Below, in pieces: positions 26,837 through 36,074 of a DNA stretch of 64,000 nt. The DNA lies in the NCBI GenBank assembly GCA_965208745.1, contig CBDBPN010000004.1, positions 434,001 to 498,000 on the forward strand, read 5' to 3'. The notes beneath the pieces are model-generated. The model searched no databases. It was not told the DNA's origin and worked only from the letters and a program-made list of their open reading frames with translations. Both the position numbers and the translations under genes were made by a program. Numbering within the stretch: position 1 is the stretch's first letter; every line of letters starts with the position of its first letter. The DNA is from VXNE01 sp965208745. GTDB lineage: Bacteria > Pseudomonadota > Gammaproteobacteria > Pseudomonadales > Azotimanducaceae.

Positions 26837-29080
26837 ATGACCGTTCATTTCGAGTCGCGCCGCACTCGGATCCGCGCCTTGCCGTGTTTGGTGGTCGGAC
26901 TGTGTGGACTGACCAGCGCGGCAGTGGCCGAGGAACAGCTCATCGAAGAGATCCTCGTCACCGCCGAGAAACGTGAGAGCACGCTGCAGGAGACGCCTGT
27001 GGCGATCACCGCGTTGACCACCGACATCGTGGAAGACCGGAACATCAACGACCTGCGGAAGGTCACGGCCATCGCGCCCAGCATGGTGTACAACTCGGCC
27101 AACGGCCAGGCACAGATCTACATGCGGGGTATCGGCACCGACGTCAATACCATCATGACCGAGCCCGGTGTCGCGATGTTCGTCGATGGCGTCTACATGG
27201 GCACGACCAGCGAACAGGCGGCGACGTTCGAGAACGTGGAGCGCGTCGAAGTGCTGAGAGGGCCCCAGGGTACCCTGTACGGCCGCAACAGCACGGGCGG
27301 CAACGTCAACGTGATCACCAGGCTCCCGGGCGAGGAGCCCGAGTTCAGCGCCTCGCTGCTGTTCGGGGACTACGACCGCATGAGGGCATCCGTCTCCGGC
27401 GGAGGGTCGCTGATCGAGGGCGTGCTCGCCGCACGCGTCTCGCTGGTGAAAGACACCGCCGACGGTTATCGCGAGAATGGGTTCAACGGCGACGACCTCG
27501 AGGATCGCGACATCTTCTCCGCCGCGTTGTCTGTCGTGTTTACCCCTTCCGAAACGTTTCGAGTTGATCCTGCGCGGCGACTGGTCGGAGGAAAACCACG
27601 ACAACCCCATATGGATTTACGCCGAAGTCGTTCCCGGTTCCGGCCTCAATCCGGTGTTTTTCGGCGGGAATCCCGGCGACATCCCCAACAGGCCACGGCA
27701 CAACGTTCCGACGGACTACAGTCGTGAGTGGAACGGCCTGAGCGCTACCGTCAACTGGGACATCGGCGACGTGACGCTCAGGTCGATTACGGCGCGTCGC
27801 GAGACCGTCAATGACGGCTTCTTCGACAACGACGCAACGGACGTCAGCTTCATCCACACGATTCAGAACCAGGAAAGCGAGATGTTCAGCCAGGAGTTCA
27901 ACCTGCTCGGGACGCTGGGGGGGACAACCTGGAGTGGATCGTCGGCGCCTACTACTTCGACCAGGACACCATCGCCATGTTCGAGTTCGATCTGCCGATC
28001 CTGCAACCGATCCTCGAAGGGGCCTTCGGCTTTCCGCCGGGCGGACTGGCCGATCCCAACGTGAACTTCCTCTACGGCGAGCGCCTCGCGGGTGGACCCG
28101 CCGCTATTCCCTTCCTGGACTTCATCAACACCCAGGACACGGAGTCGCTGGCTTTCTTCGTGCAAGGGTCCTACCACGTATCCGATCGGCTGCGCCTTAC
28201 CGCGGGCGTTCGCCGCACGGACGACGACAAGACCAACACGCAGACCATCACGAACAACATATCTCCCGGCAAGTGCTTCGATCTCAAGCTCCAGAACGAT
28301 TGGCAGGAGACGACCTACAAGCTGTCCGCCGATTTCGATGTGAGCGAGTCCGTGATGGTGTACGGCTCCTACGCGAAGGGCTACAAGTCGGGAGGGTTCA
28401 ACACCGGAAGCTGCAACAATGCGTTCGATCCCGAGACGGTGGCGGCGTACGAGGTCGGGTTGAAGTCGACGCTCGCCGACGGTCGCCTGCGTCTGAACCT
28501 CGCGGCATACAACTACGACTACCAGGACTTCCAGGCGAGGCTGTTCATCAACAACGCCTCCCTGGTGGAAAACGCCACGGACGTGACAAACACGGGCTTC
28601 GAGGCGGAGTTTGTCTGGGTTCCCGTGGATGCCGTGCAGATCGACGGCGGCGTGTCGTTCATGAAGTCGGAGTTCGAAGAGTTCATGTCCGACGATCCCA
28701 TGGATCCACCGGAGCTGGTGGACCTGGAAGGCAACCAGACCTTGCGCGCGCCCGACGTGTCCTACAGCGTAGGTCTTCAGTTCACGCACGTGTTCGAGCA
28801 GGGCGCGGACATCACGTTCCGCTACGAGGCGGCCTACAAGGACGACTACTACACGGCCGTGTTCAACAACGACTTTGCCCGAATCGACTCCCACACCCTG
28901 CAGAACGTGAGGGTGATCTCGAACGTGAACAATCGATGGGAGCTGACCGGCTTCATCGAGAACGTGACCGATGAGGAACTCCTGGAGAACATTCTCCCGT
29001 CAGCAACCATCGGCGGTACGATTGGGGTCTGGTCTCCGCCCCGCCTGTGGGGATTGCAGCTTCGCTACAGGATGGAGTAA
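26837..29080 (+). CDS. TonB-dependent receptor, two compensating frameshifts
   Basis: An outer-membrane receptor of ~748 residues. A signal peptide (LPCLVVGLCGLTSAAVA) is followed by the plug signature EEILVTAEKRESTLQETPVA and VERVEVLRGPQGTLYGRNST. The barrel ends LWGLQLRYRME. Frame 1 (26837-~27557) reads to VVFTPSETF and continues in another frame as ELILRGDWSEENHDNP, which needs one extra base near 27556-27560. That frame reads to NLLGTLGG and returns to the first frame as NLEWIVGAYYFDQDT, consistent with one G missing from the G7 run at 27917-27923. The two errors cancel. Either the gene is intact and misread, or a ~120-residue block is translated in the wrong frame. It would import a scarce or large substrate through the outer membrane. 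Confidence 0.85.
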
Positions 29081-29101
29081 CGCTTTAGCGACGGGTTCAG
29101 T

Positions 29102-29656
29102 CTAGACGTCCCATCCCGGCAACCCTTCATCGAGTTGCACGCCGAGGCTGTTCAACGCCATCGACACGAGGTTGTACTGACCGACGGTAAAGACCAGGTC
29201 CATCATCTGCTGCGTCGAATAGTGCTCGGACAGACCCGCCCACGTCTCGTCGCTGACGTGGGCGTCGTCGTGCAGTTCGTCCGTGGCCTTGAGTATCAGC
29301 CTGTCGAGGTTGCCCAACCCCCGCGTTTCCGGGCCGGTCCTGCAGGCGCGAATGTCGTCGTCCGACATGCCGGCCTGGCGCGCGAGCTGCACATGTTGCC
29401 CCCATTCGTAGCCGGCCCGACACAGGTACCCGATGCGCAGGATCGCCAACTCCCGATCGCGCGGGCTCAAGGTCGAACCGTCGAGAATGTAGGTGGAGAA
29501 GACCAGCCAGTGCCGTAGCAGTTCAGGGTGGTTGGTCAAGGTTTTCAGGACGTTGGCCTGCCCTGCCCGCTCCACGTAGGGCTGCAACAGCTCCCTGGCC
29601 TCGTCGGACCAGTCTTCTACCTCCAGCGGGGCAACCCGTGGTTTGTCCAGGCGCAT
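29102..29656 (-). CDS. Carboxymuconolactone decarboxylase (AhpD-like) family protein
   Basis: A 184-residue all-helical protein starting at ATG 29656. The core RDRELAILRIGYLCRAGYEW followed by GQHVQLARQAGMSDDDI matches the CMD/AhpD family. The redox CxxC of AhpD is absent: the position reads YEWGQH, as in many uncharacterised CMD proteins. It may therefore act in ring/lactone metabolism or as a non-thiol hydroperoxide enzyme. It converges with the TonB receptor gene, leaving a 21-bp gap. Confidence 0.88.
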   Translation of the reverse strand: MRLDKPRVAPLEVEDWSDEARELLQPYVERAGQANVLKTLTNHPELLRHWLVFSTYILDGSTLSPRDRELAILRIGYLCRAGYEWGQHVQLARQAGMSDDDIRACRTGPETRGLGNLDRLILKATDELHDDAHVSDETWAGLSEHYSTQQMMDLVFTVGQYNLVSMALNSLGVQLDEGLPGWDV

Positions 29657-29797
29657 GTCTCTCCTCCATCAACGCGGCCACCGCCGTCATGATCCGTCCC
29701 CGCAAACCGGTTGTCGAACGGGCCCAGCGGACGAGCCCCTCCCCTACAATGCCCTTCCTGGCGTCGTGCGCGGGCGGCAAACGGGAGGAAACTTACG

Positions 29798-31567
29798 ATG
29801 CGCATCCGGATCGCAGCGATAGCGGTAACCTGGCTTCTCGCGGCCTGTGAACCCGCGCCGCCGCAAGCTGTCGAGCCCGCCCCGGCGGAAGTGGCGGAGG
29901 CCGAGATCCCCGACGCCCCCAAGCCGACACACTGGATCAGTGACGGCGACATCGGCAACGGGGGCGGGCCCGTCACCGAGGCGGACCTGCTCGCCGGCGC
30001 CGCGGACCCGGAGCAGTGGCTCCTCTACGCGGGCGACTACGACAGCCTGCGTCACTCCCCCATCGACGACATCCACCGCGGCAACGTCGCGCAGCTCCAG
30101 GTGGCCTGGGCGTTCCCGACCGGGACGCGTCACCAGTTCGAGGTCTCCCCCACCGTCTACGACGGCGTGATGTACGTGAGTTCGTCGGACAACCGCCTGT
30201 TCGCCCTCGACGCCGTGACCGGCGAGCTGTTCTGGCGGTACGACCACCAGCAGCCGGACGACCTCCGGCTGTGCTGCGGACGGGTGAACCGGGGCGCCGC
30301 GATCGCCGGAGACACCGTACTCATGGCGACGCTCGACGCGAAGCTCCTGGCCTTTCACCGACTTACGGGCGAACTGCAGTGGGAAACGACGCTGGCCAAC
30401 TACGCGGAGGGCTACAGCGCCACTTCGATGCCCATGATCGTGAAGGACATGGCGATCATCGGCATCGCCGGTGGCGAGTTCGGCATCCGCGGCTTCTTCG
30501 ACGCCTACGACGTACAGACGGGAGAACGGCGCTGGCGGCACCACACGGTTCCCGTCGAGGGCGAACCGGGCGTCGAGACCTGGGCCGGCGACTCCTGGAA
30601 GACGGGCGGCGCTCCCGCGTGGACGAGCGGCGCCTACGATGTCGAAACCGACATCCTCTACTGGACGACGGGCAATCCCGCACCCGACTGGAACGGCGAC
30701 CTGCGCACCGGCGACAACCTGTACTCCAACAGCCTGCTCGCCGTGGACCCGGACACGGGCGAACGCCTCTGGCATTTCCAGTTCACGCCCCACGACGTGT
30801 GGGACTACGACGGCAACACGCACCTATTCCTCACCGACGTCGAGCGCGACGGCGAGACGATCCCCGCGATCGTGCAGCCGAACCGGAACGGGTTCTTCTA
30901 CATCCTCAACCGTGCCGACGGCGCGTTCCTGGGCGCCACCCAGTACGTGGAGGAACTCAACTGGGCGACCATGGGCGAGGACGGCCGCCCGATCGTCAAC
31001 CCGCTCGCGAAACCGACCGAACAGCCCGACTACCGGGTCTGCCCGAGCAACCTCGGCGGCATGAACGGCGCCTGGGCCGGCGCCATGAACCCGGACCTGG
31101 GCCTCGTCTACGTGCCGTCGGTGGAGGGCTGCCAGTACTACCAGAAGGGCATGGTCGTGTTCGTGAAAGGACAGCAGTTCACGGCCGGTTCGCCCATCAC
31201 CGTGGACGTCGACGAGGGCAAGGCCCACGGCAACGTCGTGGCGGTGGACAAGAACACCGGCGAAGTCCGCTGGCGCTACGTCGACGAGCACCCGATGATG
31301 GCGGGCGCCCTTTCGACCGCCGGCGGGCTGGTCTTCACCGGCAACCAGTCCGGACACGCATTGGCGCTCGACGCGGAAACCGGGGACGTGCTCTGGAAGT
31401 TCCGCATGGGCGGAGGCGTACGCAGCCAGCCGGTCGCCTATCGCGCCGGCGGCAGAAGCTACGTCGCCATCGGTTCCGGCAACCAGACCGGCTTCGCCCG
31501 GTACGCCGGCGGCCCGACGAATCTCCCTGAAGGCGGCAACCTGTTCGTGTTCGCGCTGCCGCAGTGA
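29798..31567 (+). CDS. PQQ-dependent alcohol dehydrogenase-like lipoprotein
   Basis: A 589-residue quinoprotein starting at ATG 29798 behind GGGAGGA. Its signal peptide ends in a lipobox (WLLAACEP), so it is a periplasm-facing lipoprotein. The eight-bladed propeller repeats are visible (ALDAVTGELFWRYD, ALDAETGDVLWKFRMGGG). Vicinal cysteines in LCCGRVNRG match the disulfide ring of PQQ alcohol dehydrogenases. It would oxidise alcohols or aldehydes and pass electrons to the c-type cytochrome encoded next; the GTG of that gene overlaps this stop codon (GTGA). A TACAAT hexamer at 29745-29750 may be the -10 element. Confidence 0.9.
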   Translation: MRIRIAAIAVTWLLAACEPAPPQAVEPAPAEVAEAEIPDAPKPTHWISDGDIGNGGGPVTEADLLAGAADPEQWLLYAGDYDSLRHSPIDDIHRGNVAQLQVAWAFPTGTRHQFEVSPTVYDGVMYVSSSDNRLFALDAVTGELFWRYDHQQPDDLRLCCGRVNRGAAIAGDTVLMATLDAKLLAFHRLTGELQWETTLANYAEGYSATSMPMIVKDMAIIGIAGGEFGIRGFFDAYDVQTGERRWRHHTVPVEGEPGVETWAGDSWKTGGAPAWTSGAYDVETDILYWTTGNPAPDWNGDLRTGDNLYSNSLLAVDPDTGERLWHFQFTPHDVWDYDGNTHLFLTDVERDGETIPAIVQPNRNGFFYILNRADGAFLGATQYVEELNWATMGEDGRPIVNPLAKPTEQPDYRVCPSNLGGMNGAWAGAMNPDLGLVYVPSVEGCQYYQKGMVVFVKGQQFTAGSPITVDVDEGKAHGNVVAVDKNTGEVRWRYVDEHPMMAGALSTAGGLVFTGNQSGHALALDAETGDVLWKFRMGGGVRSQPVAYRAGGRSYVAIGSGNQTGFARYAGGPTNLPEGGNLFVFALPQ

Positions 31568-31944
31568 GCTCCATCCGGCGCGTGCCGGCGAGCGCACTCG
31601 GGTTGGCGGCGCTCTGCGCCCTCGCCGCCTGCGCTCCCGGCGAGCCGCCCTCCCCCGCCGACGCACTGCGCACGGACACCGCAGCGCTGACCCGCGGCCG
31701 GCAAATCTTCACCGGTGTCTGCGCGGGCTATTGCCACGGCCTGTCACCGGGACCGCGCGAGGCGCCCTACCTCTTCGACTGCGCCTGGCTGCACGGCGGA
31801 CACGACGTCGACCTGCACCGGGTGATTTCCGAGGGCGTGCCGGAGACCCCCATGATCGCCTTCGCGGGACAGCTTCCCGAGGGCGAGGACGACATCTGGC
31901 GCCTCGTCGCCTACATCCGAAGCGCCGGCCCGGAAAGCTGCTGA
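31564..31944 (+). CDS. Small c-type cytochrome lipoprotein
   Basis: A 126-residue protein starting at GTG 31564, overlapping the dehydrogenase stop by four bases, so the two are translationally coupled. It has a lipobox signal peptide (CALAACAPG), one haem-binding CAGYCH and a likely distal methionine (VPETPMIAFAGQLPEGE). It should take electrons from the PQQ dehydrogenase to the respiratory chain. Confidence 0.9.
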   Translation: MSSIRRVPASALGLAALCALAACAPGEPPSPADALRTDTAALTRGRQIFTGVCAGYCHGLSPGPREAPYLFDCAWLHGGHDVDLHRVISEGVPETPMIAFAGQLPEGEDDIWRLVAYIRSAGPESC

Positions 31945-31982
31945 CGCCGCGCCGGCACCATCCGATCATCCAGGAGACCCCC

Positions 31983-32774
31983 ATGGACCTCGACCGCTAC
32001 AAGACCCTCACTCTGACCCGCGACGGCCGCATCCTGACCATCGCGATCGACAACGGCCCGATGAACGCCGTGGACGACGACCTGCACCGCGAACTGGGGC
32101 ACGTCTTCGTCGACGCGCAGGACGACGCCGAGAGCGACCTAGTCGTGCTCACCGGCGCCGGCCGGGCGTTCTGCGCCGGCGGCGACATGGCCTGGTTCCA
32201 GGACATGATCGACGACACCTCCCGCTTCCGCGGCATCCTGCCGGACGCCAAGCGCATCATCATGACGCTGCTCGATCTCGAGAAACCGATCGTCTGCCGC
32301 CTGAACGGCGCCGCGGCGGGTCTCGGTGCCTCACTCGCCCTGCTCTGCGACGTGATCGTCGCGGACGAGCGCGCGAAGATCGGCGACCCCCACGTCAAGG
32401 TGGGACTGGTGGCCGGGGATGGCGGCGCCGTGATCTGGCCACAGCTTATCGGCTATGCCCGCGCGAAGGAGTGGCTGCTGACCGGCGACATGATGACGGC
32501 GGCAGAGGCGGCGGAGATGGGGCTCATCAACCATGCCGTCCCCGCGGAGGAACTCGATGCGAAGGTGACCGAGATCGCGGAACGCATCCTCGCCAATCCA
32601 AGGTGGGCGGTCCGCTGGACCAAGACGGCGGCGAACCTCCCCTTGCGCGAGATCGCGAACCGCGTCTCCGATGCCGCCCTCGCCTACGAGGCGCTGTCGA
32701 ATGCGACGCGGGACCGCCAGGAAGCCGTCAACGCGTTCGTCGAGCGGCGCAAGCCGGAGTTCGGCGGGGATTAG
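31983..32774 (+). CDS. Enoyl-CoA hydratase/isomerase family protein
   Basis: A 263-residue crotonase-fold protein, ATG 31983 behind GGAGACC. Oxyanion-hole segments are RAFCAGGDMAWF and GAAAGLGASLALLCDVIVAD. The catalytic block reads IGDPHVKVGLVAGDGGAVIW, lacking the two hydratase glutamates, a variant common in a marine subfamily of unknown substrate. It follows the PQQ dehydrogenase/cytochrome pair by 38 bp and is probably in the same transcript. It ends the catabolic half; defence-type genes begin 140 bp later. Confidence 0.9.
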   Translation: MDLDRYKTLTLTRDGRILTIAIDNGPMNAVDDDLHRELGHVFVDAQDDAESDLVVLTGAGRAFCAGGDMAWFQDMIDDTSRFRGILPDAKRIIMTLLDLEKPIVCRLNGAAAGLGASLALLCDVIVADERAKIGDPHVKVGLVAGDGGAVIWPQLIGYARAKEWLLTGDMMTAAEAAEMGLINHAVPAEELDAKVTEIAERILANPRWAVRWTKTAANLPLREIANRVSDAALAYEALSNATRDRQEAVNAFVERRKPEFGGD

Positions 32775-32915
32775 GGGCCACTCCGAGCCCGCGACGGCCG
32801 GGCAACTCTCGTCGTCCCGTACTGAGGGAAACGACCCGCTTGATCTCGCGTTTGCGTTCGCCGGTGTGCCCGCCCATTTCCCTTACAATGGTCCGGTGCG
32901 CCGAGAACTCCGCAG

Positions 32916-35900
32916 ATGCTGACGATCAAGCAGGCCTGCCAGCCCCGGCCCGGTACCTTCGACCCCGCCCGACGCGACACAGTTCTCGACCTCGGCGACC
33001 TCATCGAAGAGCGCGTCGACGCGGCCGGCTTCTTCGCCGAGAACTACATCACCGAGGGCATGAAGACGCTCCTCACGGAGGGTTTCCGGCGTCTCGAGGG
33101 AAAGTCTTCGCAAGGCGTTTTCAAACTGACGCAAGCCATGGGCGGCGGCAAGACCCACAACCTCCTCGCGCTCGGTCCGCTCGCTCGTCACCCGGAACAC
33201 CGCGCCCCGGTGATGGGCAGTTTCTACGAACCGAGCGACGATCCGGTCCGCGTGGTCGCCTTCTCCGGACGGGAGAGCGACGCGCCGCTCGGCATTTGGG
33301 GCGCCATCGCCACGCAACTCGGCAAGCAGGAGCAGTTCGCGGACTACTACACGCCGCTAGCGGCGCCCGGCCAAACGGCTTGGGTGAGCTTGCTGAAGGG
33401 CGAACCGCTCCTCATCATGCTGGACGAACTGCCGCCATACTTCGTCAACGCCGCCTCGAAGAGCATCGGGAACTCCGACCTCGCCGCCGTCACCACCACC
33501 GCACTTGCCAACCTCCTGGTCGCTGTCGGACGGGACGAGTTGCGCAACGTGTGCGTAGTGCTCTCCGACCTGCGGGGCGCCTATCTCGGCGGGGAAGCGC
33601 GTATCGCCGCCGCCCTGGACGATTTCGAGAAGGAAACCGAACGCACCGCCATGGATGTGGAGCCGGTGCGCATGAACACGGACGAGTTCTACCACATCCT
33701 GCGCAAGCGCATCTTCGAGACGCTGCCGGATGCGGAGGAAGTCGGTCTGGTCGCACAGGGCTACGCCCAAGCGATCCGCGACGCCAAGCAGATGGTCGTG
33801 ACGAACGCTTCTCCCGAACAGTTCGCACGCCAAGTCGCGGAGTCCTATCCCTTCCATCCGGCCATCCGCGATCTCTACGCCCGCTTCCGCGAGAACCAGG
33901 GCTTCCAGCAGACCCGTGGACTGATCCGACTCATGCGGATCGTGGTCTCGCGTATCTGGGCAACTGACCAGGATCCGTACCTCATCGCCGCCCACGACCT
34001 CGATCTCGCCAACCAGGAGACGCTCTCCGAGATCAATCAGATCAACAACACGCTCGGCAACCCCATCGCCCACGACATCGCATCTGGCGGCCAAGCCGTG
34101 GCCGAAATCCTCGACGCCAATCGCGCCCAAGGGCAAGACGCACAGGATGTCATGCGGCTCTTGCCGGTCGCCTCGCTCGCCAACGTGCCGAACGCCGTCA
34201 AGGGTCTCGCCGTTCCCGAGATCATCGCCAACCTGTGCGCTCCCGACCGCGATGTCGCCGGGCTGCAGCACGATGTGATCGCCCGCCTCGCCACGGCGGC
34301 GTGGTATCTCCATTCCACGAACGACGGCCGCCTCCACCTGCGCAACGTGCAGAACCTGATCGCCCGGGTGACCACCACGGCGGGTGCCTATCTGCGCGAC
34401 CAAGCCAGTACCGAACTGAAGGACCGCTTGGCCGAGATGTTCGAGCCGGAGGAGCGCGACTGCTACCAGCGGCTACAAGCGCTGCCCGCTATCGACGAAA
34501 TCGACATCGACCCGATCCGGGTCAGCCTGATCGTTGCTGAGCCGCACGCAGCCGGCCTGCACCCGGATCTGAGCATGCTCTACCACCAGCACACCTACCG
34601 TAATCGAATTTGCTTCCTGACCGGCCAGCGCGCCTTCGACTCCCTGTTGGACCGGGCCCGCGAACTCAAGGCCATCAAGCAGGTGATCGCCGAACTCAAC
34701 GAAGAGGGCATCGCGGACGGCGACCCCCAGATGCAGCAGGCTCGCGAGACGCTTCTGCCACGATTCCTCGCACAGTTCCACAGCGCCATCCGCGAGACGT
34801 TCACGACGTTGTACTACCCCACCCGCGACCGCCTCTCGAAGGTCGACTTCCTCATGGAGTTCCGGGACAACCGCTACGACGGCGAGGAGCAGGTGCGCGA
34901 GGCCCTCACCGCCAAGCAGAAGTTCACCAAGGACGTCACCGGCGAGACGTTCCGCAAGAAGGTGGAGCAGCGGCTGTTCACCCGGCAATCCATGCCCTGG
35001 TCCGAAATCGCGCGCCGTGCCGCAACATCCCCCGTCTGGCAATGGCATCGTCCGGACGCCCTCGACAGGATGAAGGCGGACTGCGTCCACAAGGACATCT
35101 GGCGTGAGGAAGGTAGCTACGTCTACAAGGGGCCGTTTCCGAAGCCCGAGACAGCCGTTCGCGTTCAGGAGGTCGCCCGAGACGACGATACCGGTGTGAC
35201 CAAGTTGCGTCTGACGCCGGTTAACGGCGACACGTTATACGCCGACGTCGGTGGCGACGCGACGCCGGCCTCCATGCGCATCGACGGGCGCGAGCACGAG
35301 ACTACCGAGTTGCGCGTCTCCTTTCTGGCCACCGACTCGACCGGCGAGCACGCCACCGGCGATCCGTACGCGTGGATCGGACGCATCACCCTGAAGTCCC
35401 GCGACTATCTCGACGGCGAGCAGCGCATGGTGGAGATACGCGCCGCGCCCCACGCTCCCATCCGCTACACCACCGACGGATCCGACCCGCAGGTTGCGGG
35501 CGGTGCTTACGACGGCCCGTTCGCGGTTCCAGAAGGCACACGTTTGGTGCTCGCCTACGCGGAAAAGGACGGCGTGGTCTCCGAAACCCATCAGCGCGAA
35601 ATCGCGGAGCGACCGGTCCCGAAACCGATCGACAAGGCCGGCCCCAGCCTCATCCTGTGGGCGGCCGGTCTTCGCGTTGCGGGGGCGTGGACAGTAGCCA
35701 CTGAAACAGAGTCGGCGCTCAAGGAAGGAAACTACGTCCAAGGCACCGTGCTAATGGTGCTCCGTAAGCAGACCGCGGAAACCACCGCCTTCCTTAAGAC
35801 CGCGTCCGAACTCGGGCGCTCGGAACTCGGCGACTCGCCGTTCGGCGCAAGCCTCGTCCGGCACGCTCTTTACGCTACTTGGCGCGCGGCAGAGACGGTA

Positions 35901-36074
35901 GATGTGGTAGAGAGCCTTGCTTGGCTCCGCACGGAACTCCCGGACTACCGGAACTGCCGCGATGTCCTGACCAAGCTCCTGCGTTACCTCTCGGCTATGG
36001 ACAGTGATCATTGGCGGCATGATGCCGCCGCCGCTCGCCTCGTCGCCGGCGCCGTGGAGAACGACCATGTCTGA
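32916..36074 (+). CDS. DUF499 domain ATPase (defence-associated)
   Basis: A 1052-residue protein. Walker A is MGGGKTHN (residues ~75-82) and Walker B LIMLDELPPYF (~165). Extensive helical AAA-like regions follow (LYARFRENQGFQQTRGLIRL). DUF499 ATPases occur beside a DUF1156 DNA methyltransferase and a PLD-helicase in defence islands (Hma-like, helicase-methylase-ATPase). Near residues 845-890 it carries APIRYTTDGSDPQVAGGAYD, a chitobiase-C-terminal-like beta module often seen in such ATPases. A TACAAT hexamer at 32884-32889 may be a promoter element. Its stop overlaps the next gene's ATG. No methyltransferase is nearby and the helicase is broken, so the system may be inactive or repurposed. 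Confidence 0.88.
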   Translation: MLTIKQACQPRPGTFDPARRDTVLDLGDLIEERVDAAGFFAENYITEGMKTLLTEGFRRLEGKSSQGVFKLTQAMGGGKTHNLLALGPLARHPEHRAPVMGSFYEPSDDPVRVVAFSGRESDAPLGIWGAIATQLGKQEQFADYYTPLAAPGQTAWVSLLKGEPLLIMLDELPPYFVNAASKSIGNSDLAAVTTTALANLLVAVGRDELRNVCVVLSDLRGAYLGGEARIAAALDDFEKETERTAMDVEPVRMNTDEFYHILRKRIFETLPDAEEVGLVAQGYAQAIRDAKQMVVTNASPEQFARQVAESYPFHPAIRDLYARFRENQGFQQTRGLIRLMRIVVSRIWATDQDPYLIAAHDLDLANQETLSEINQINNTLGNPIAHDIASGGQAVAEILDANRAQGQDAQDVMRLLPVASLANVPNAVKGLAVPEIIANLCAPDRDVAGLQHDVIARLATAAWYLHSTNDGRLHLRNVQNLIARVTTTAGAYLRDQASTELKDRLAEMFEPEERDCYQRLQALPAIDEIDIDPIRVSLIVAEPHAAGLHPDLSMLYHQHTYRNRICFLTGQRAFDSLLDRARELKAIKQVIAELNEEGIADGDPQMQQARETLLPRFLAQFHSAIRETFTTLYYPTRDRLSKVDFLMEFRDNRYDGEEQVREALTAKQKFTKDVTGETFRKKVEQRLFTRQSMPWSEIARRAATSPVWQWHRPDALDRMKADCVHKDIWREEGSYVYKGPFPKPETAVRVQEVARDDDTGVTKLRLTPVNGDTLYADVGGDATPASMRIDGREHETTELRVSFLATDSTGEHATGDPYAWIGRITLKSRDYLDGEQRMVEIRAAPHAPIRYTTDGSDPQVAGGAYDGPFAVPEGTRLVLAYAEKDGVVSETHQREIAERPVPKPIDKAGPSLILWAAGLRVAGAWTVATETESALKEGNYVQGTVLMVLRKQTAETTAFLKTASELGRSELGDSPFGASLVRHALYATWRAAETVDVVESLAWLRTELPDYRNCRDVLTKLLRYLSAMDSDHWRHDAAAARLVAGAVENDHV

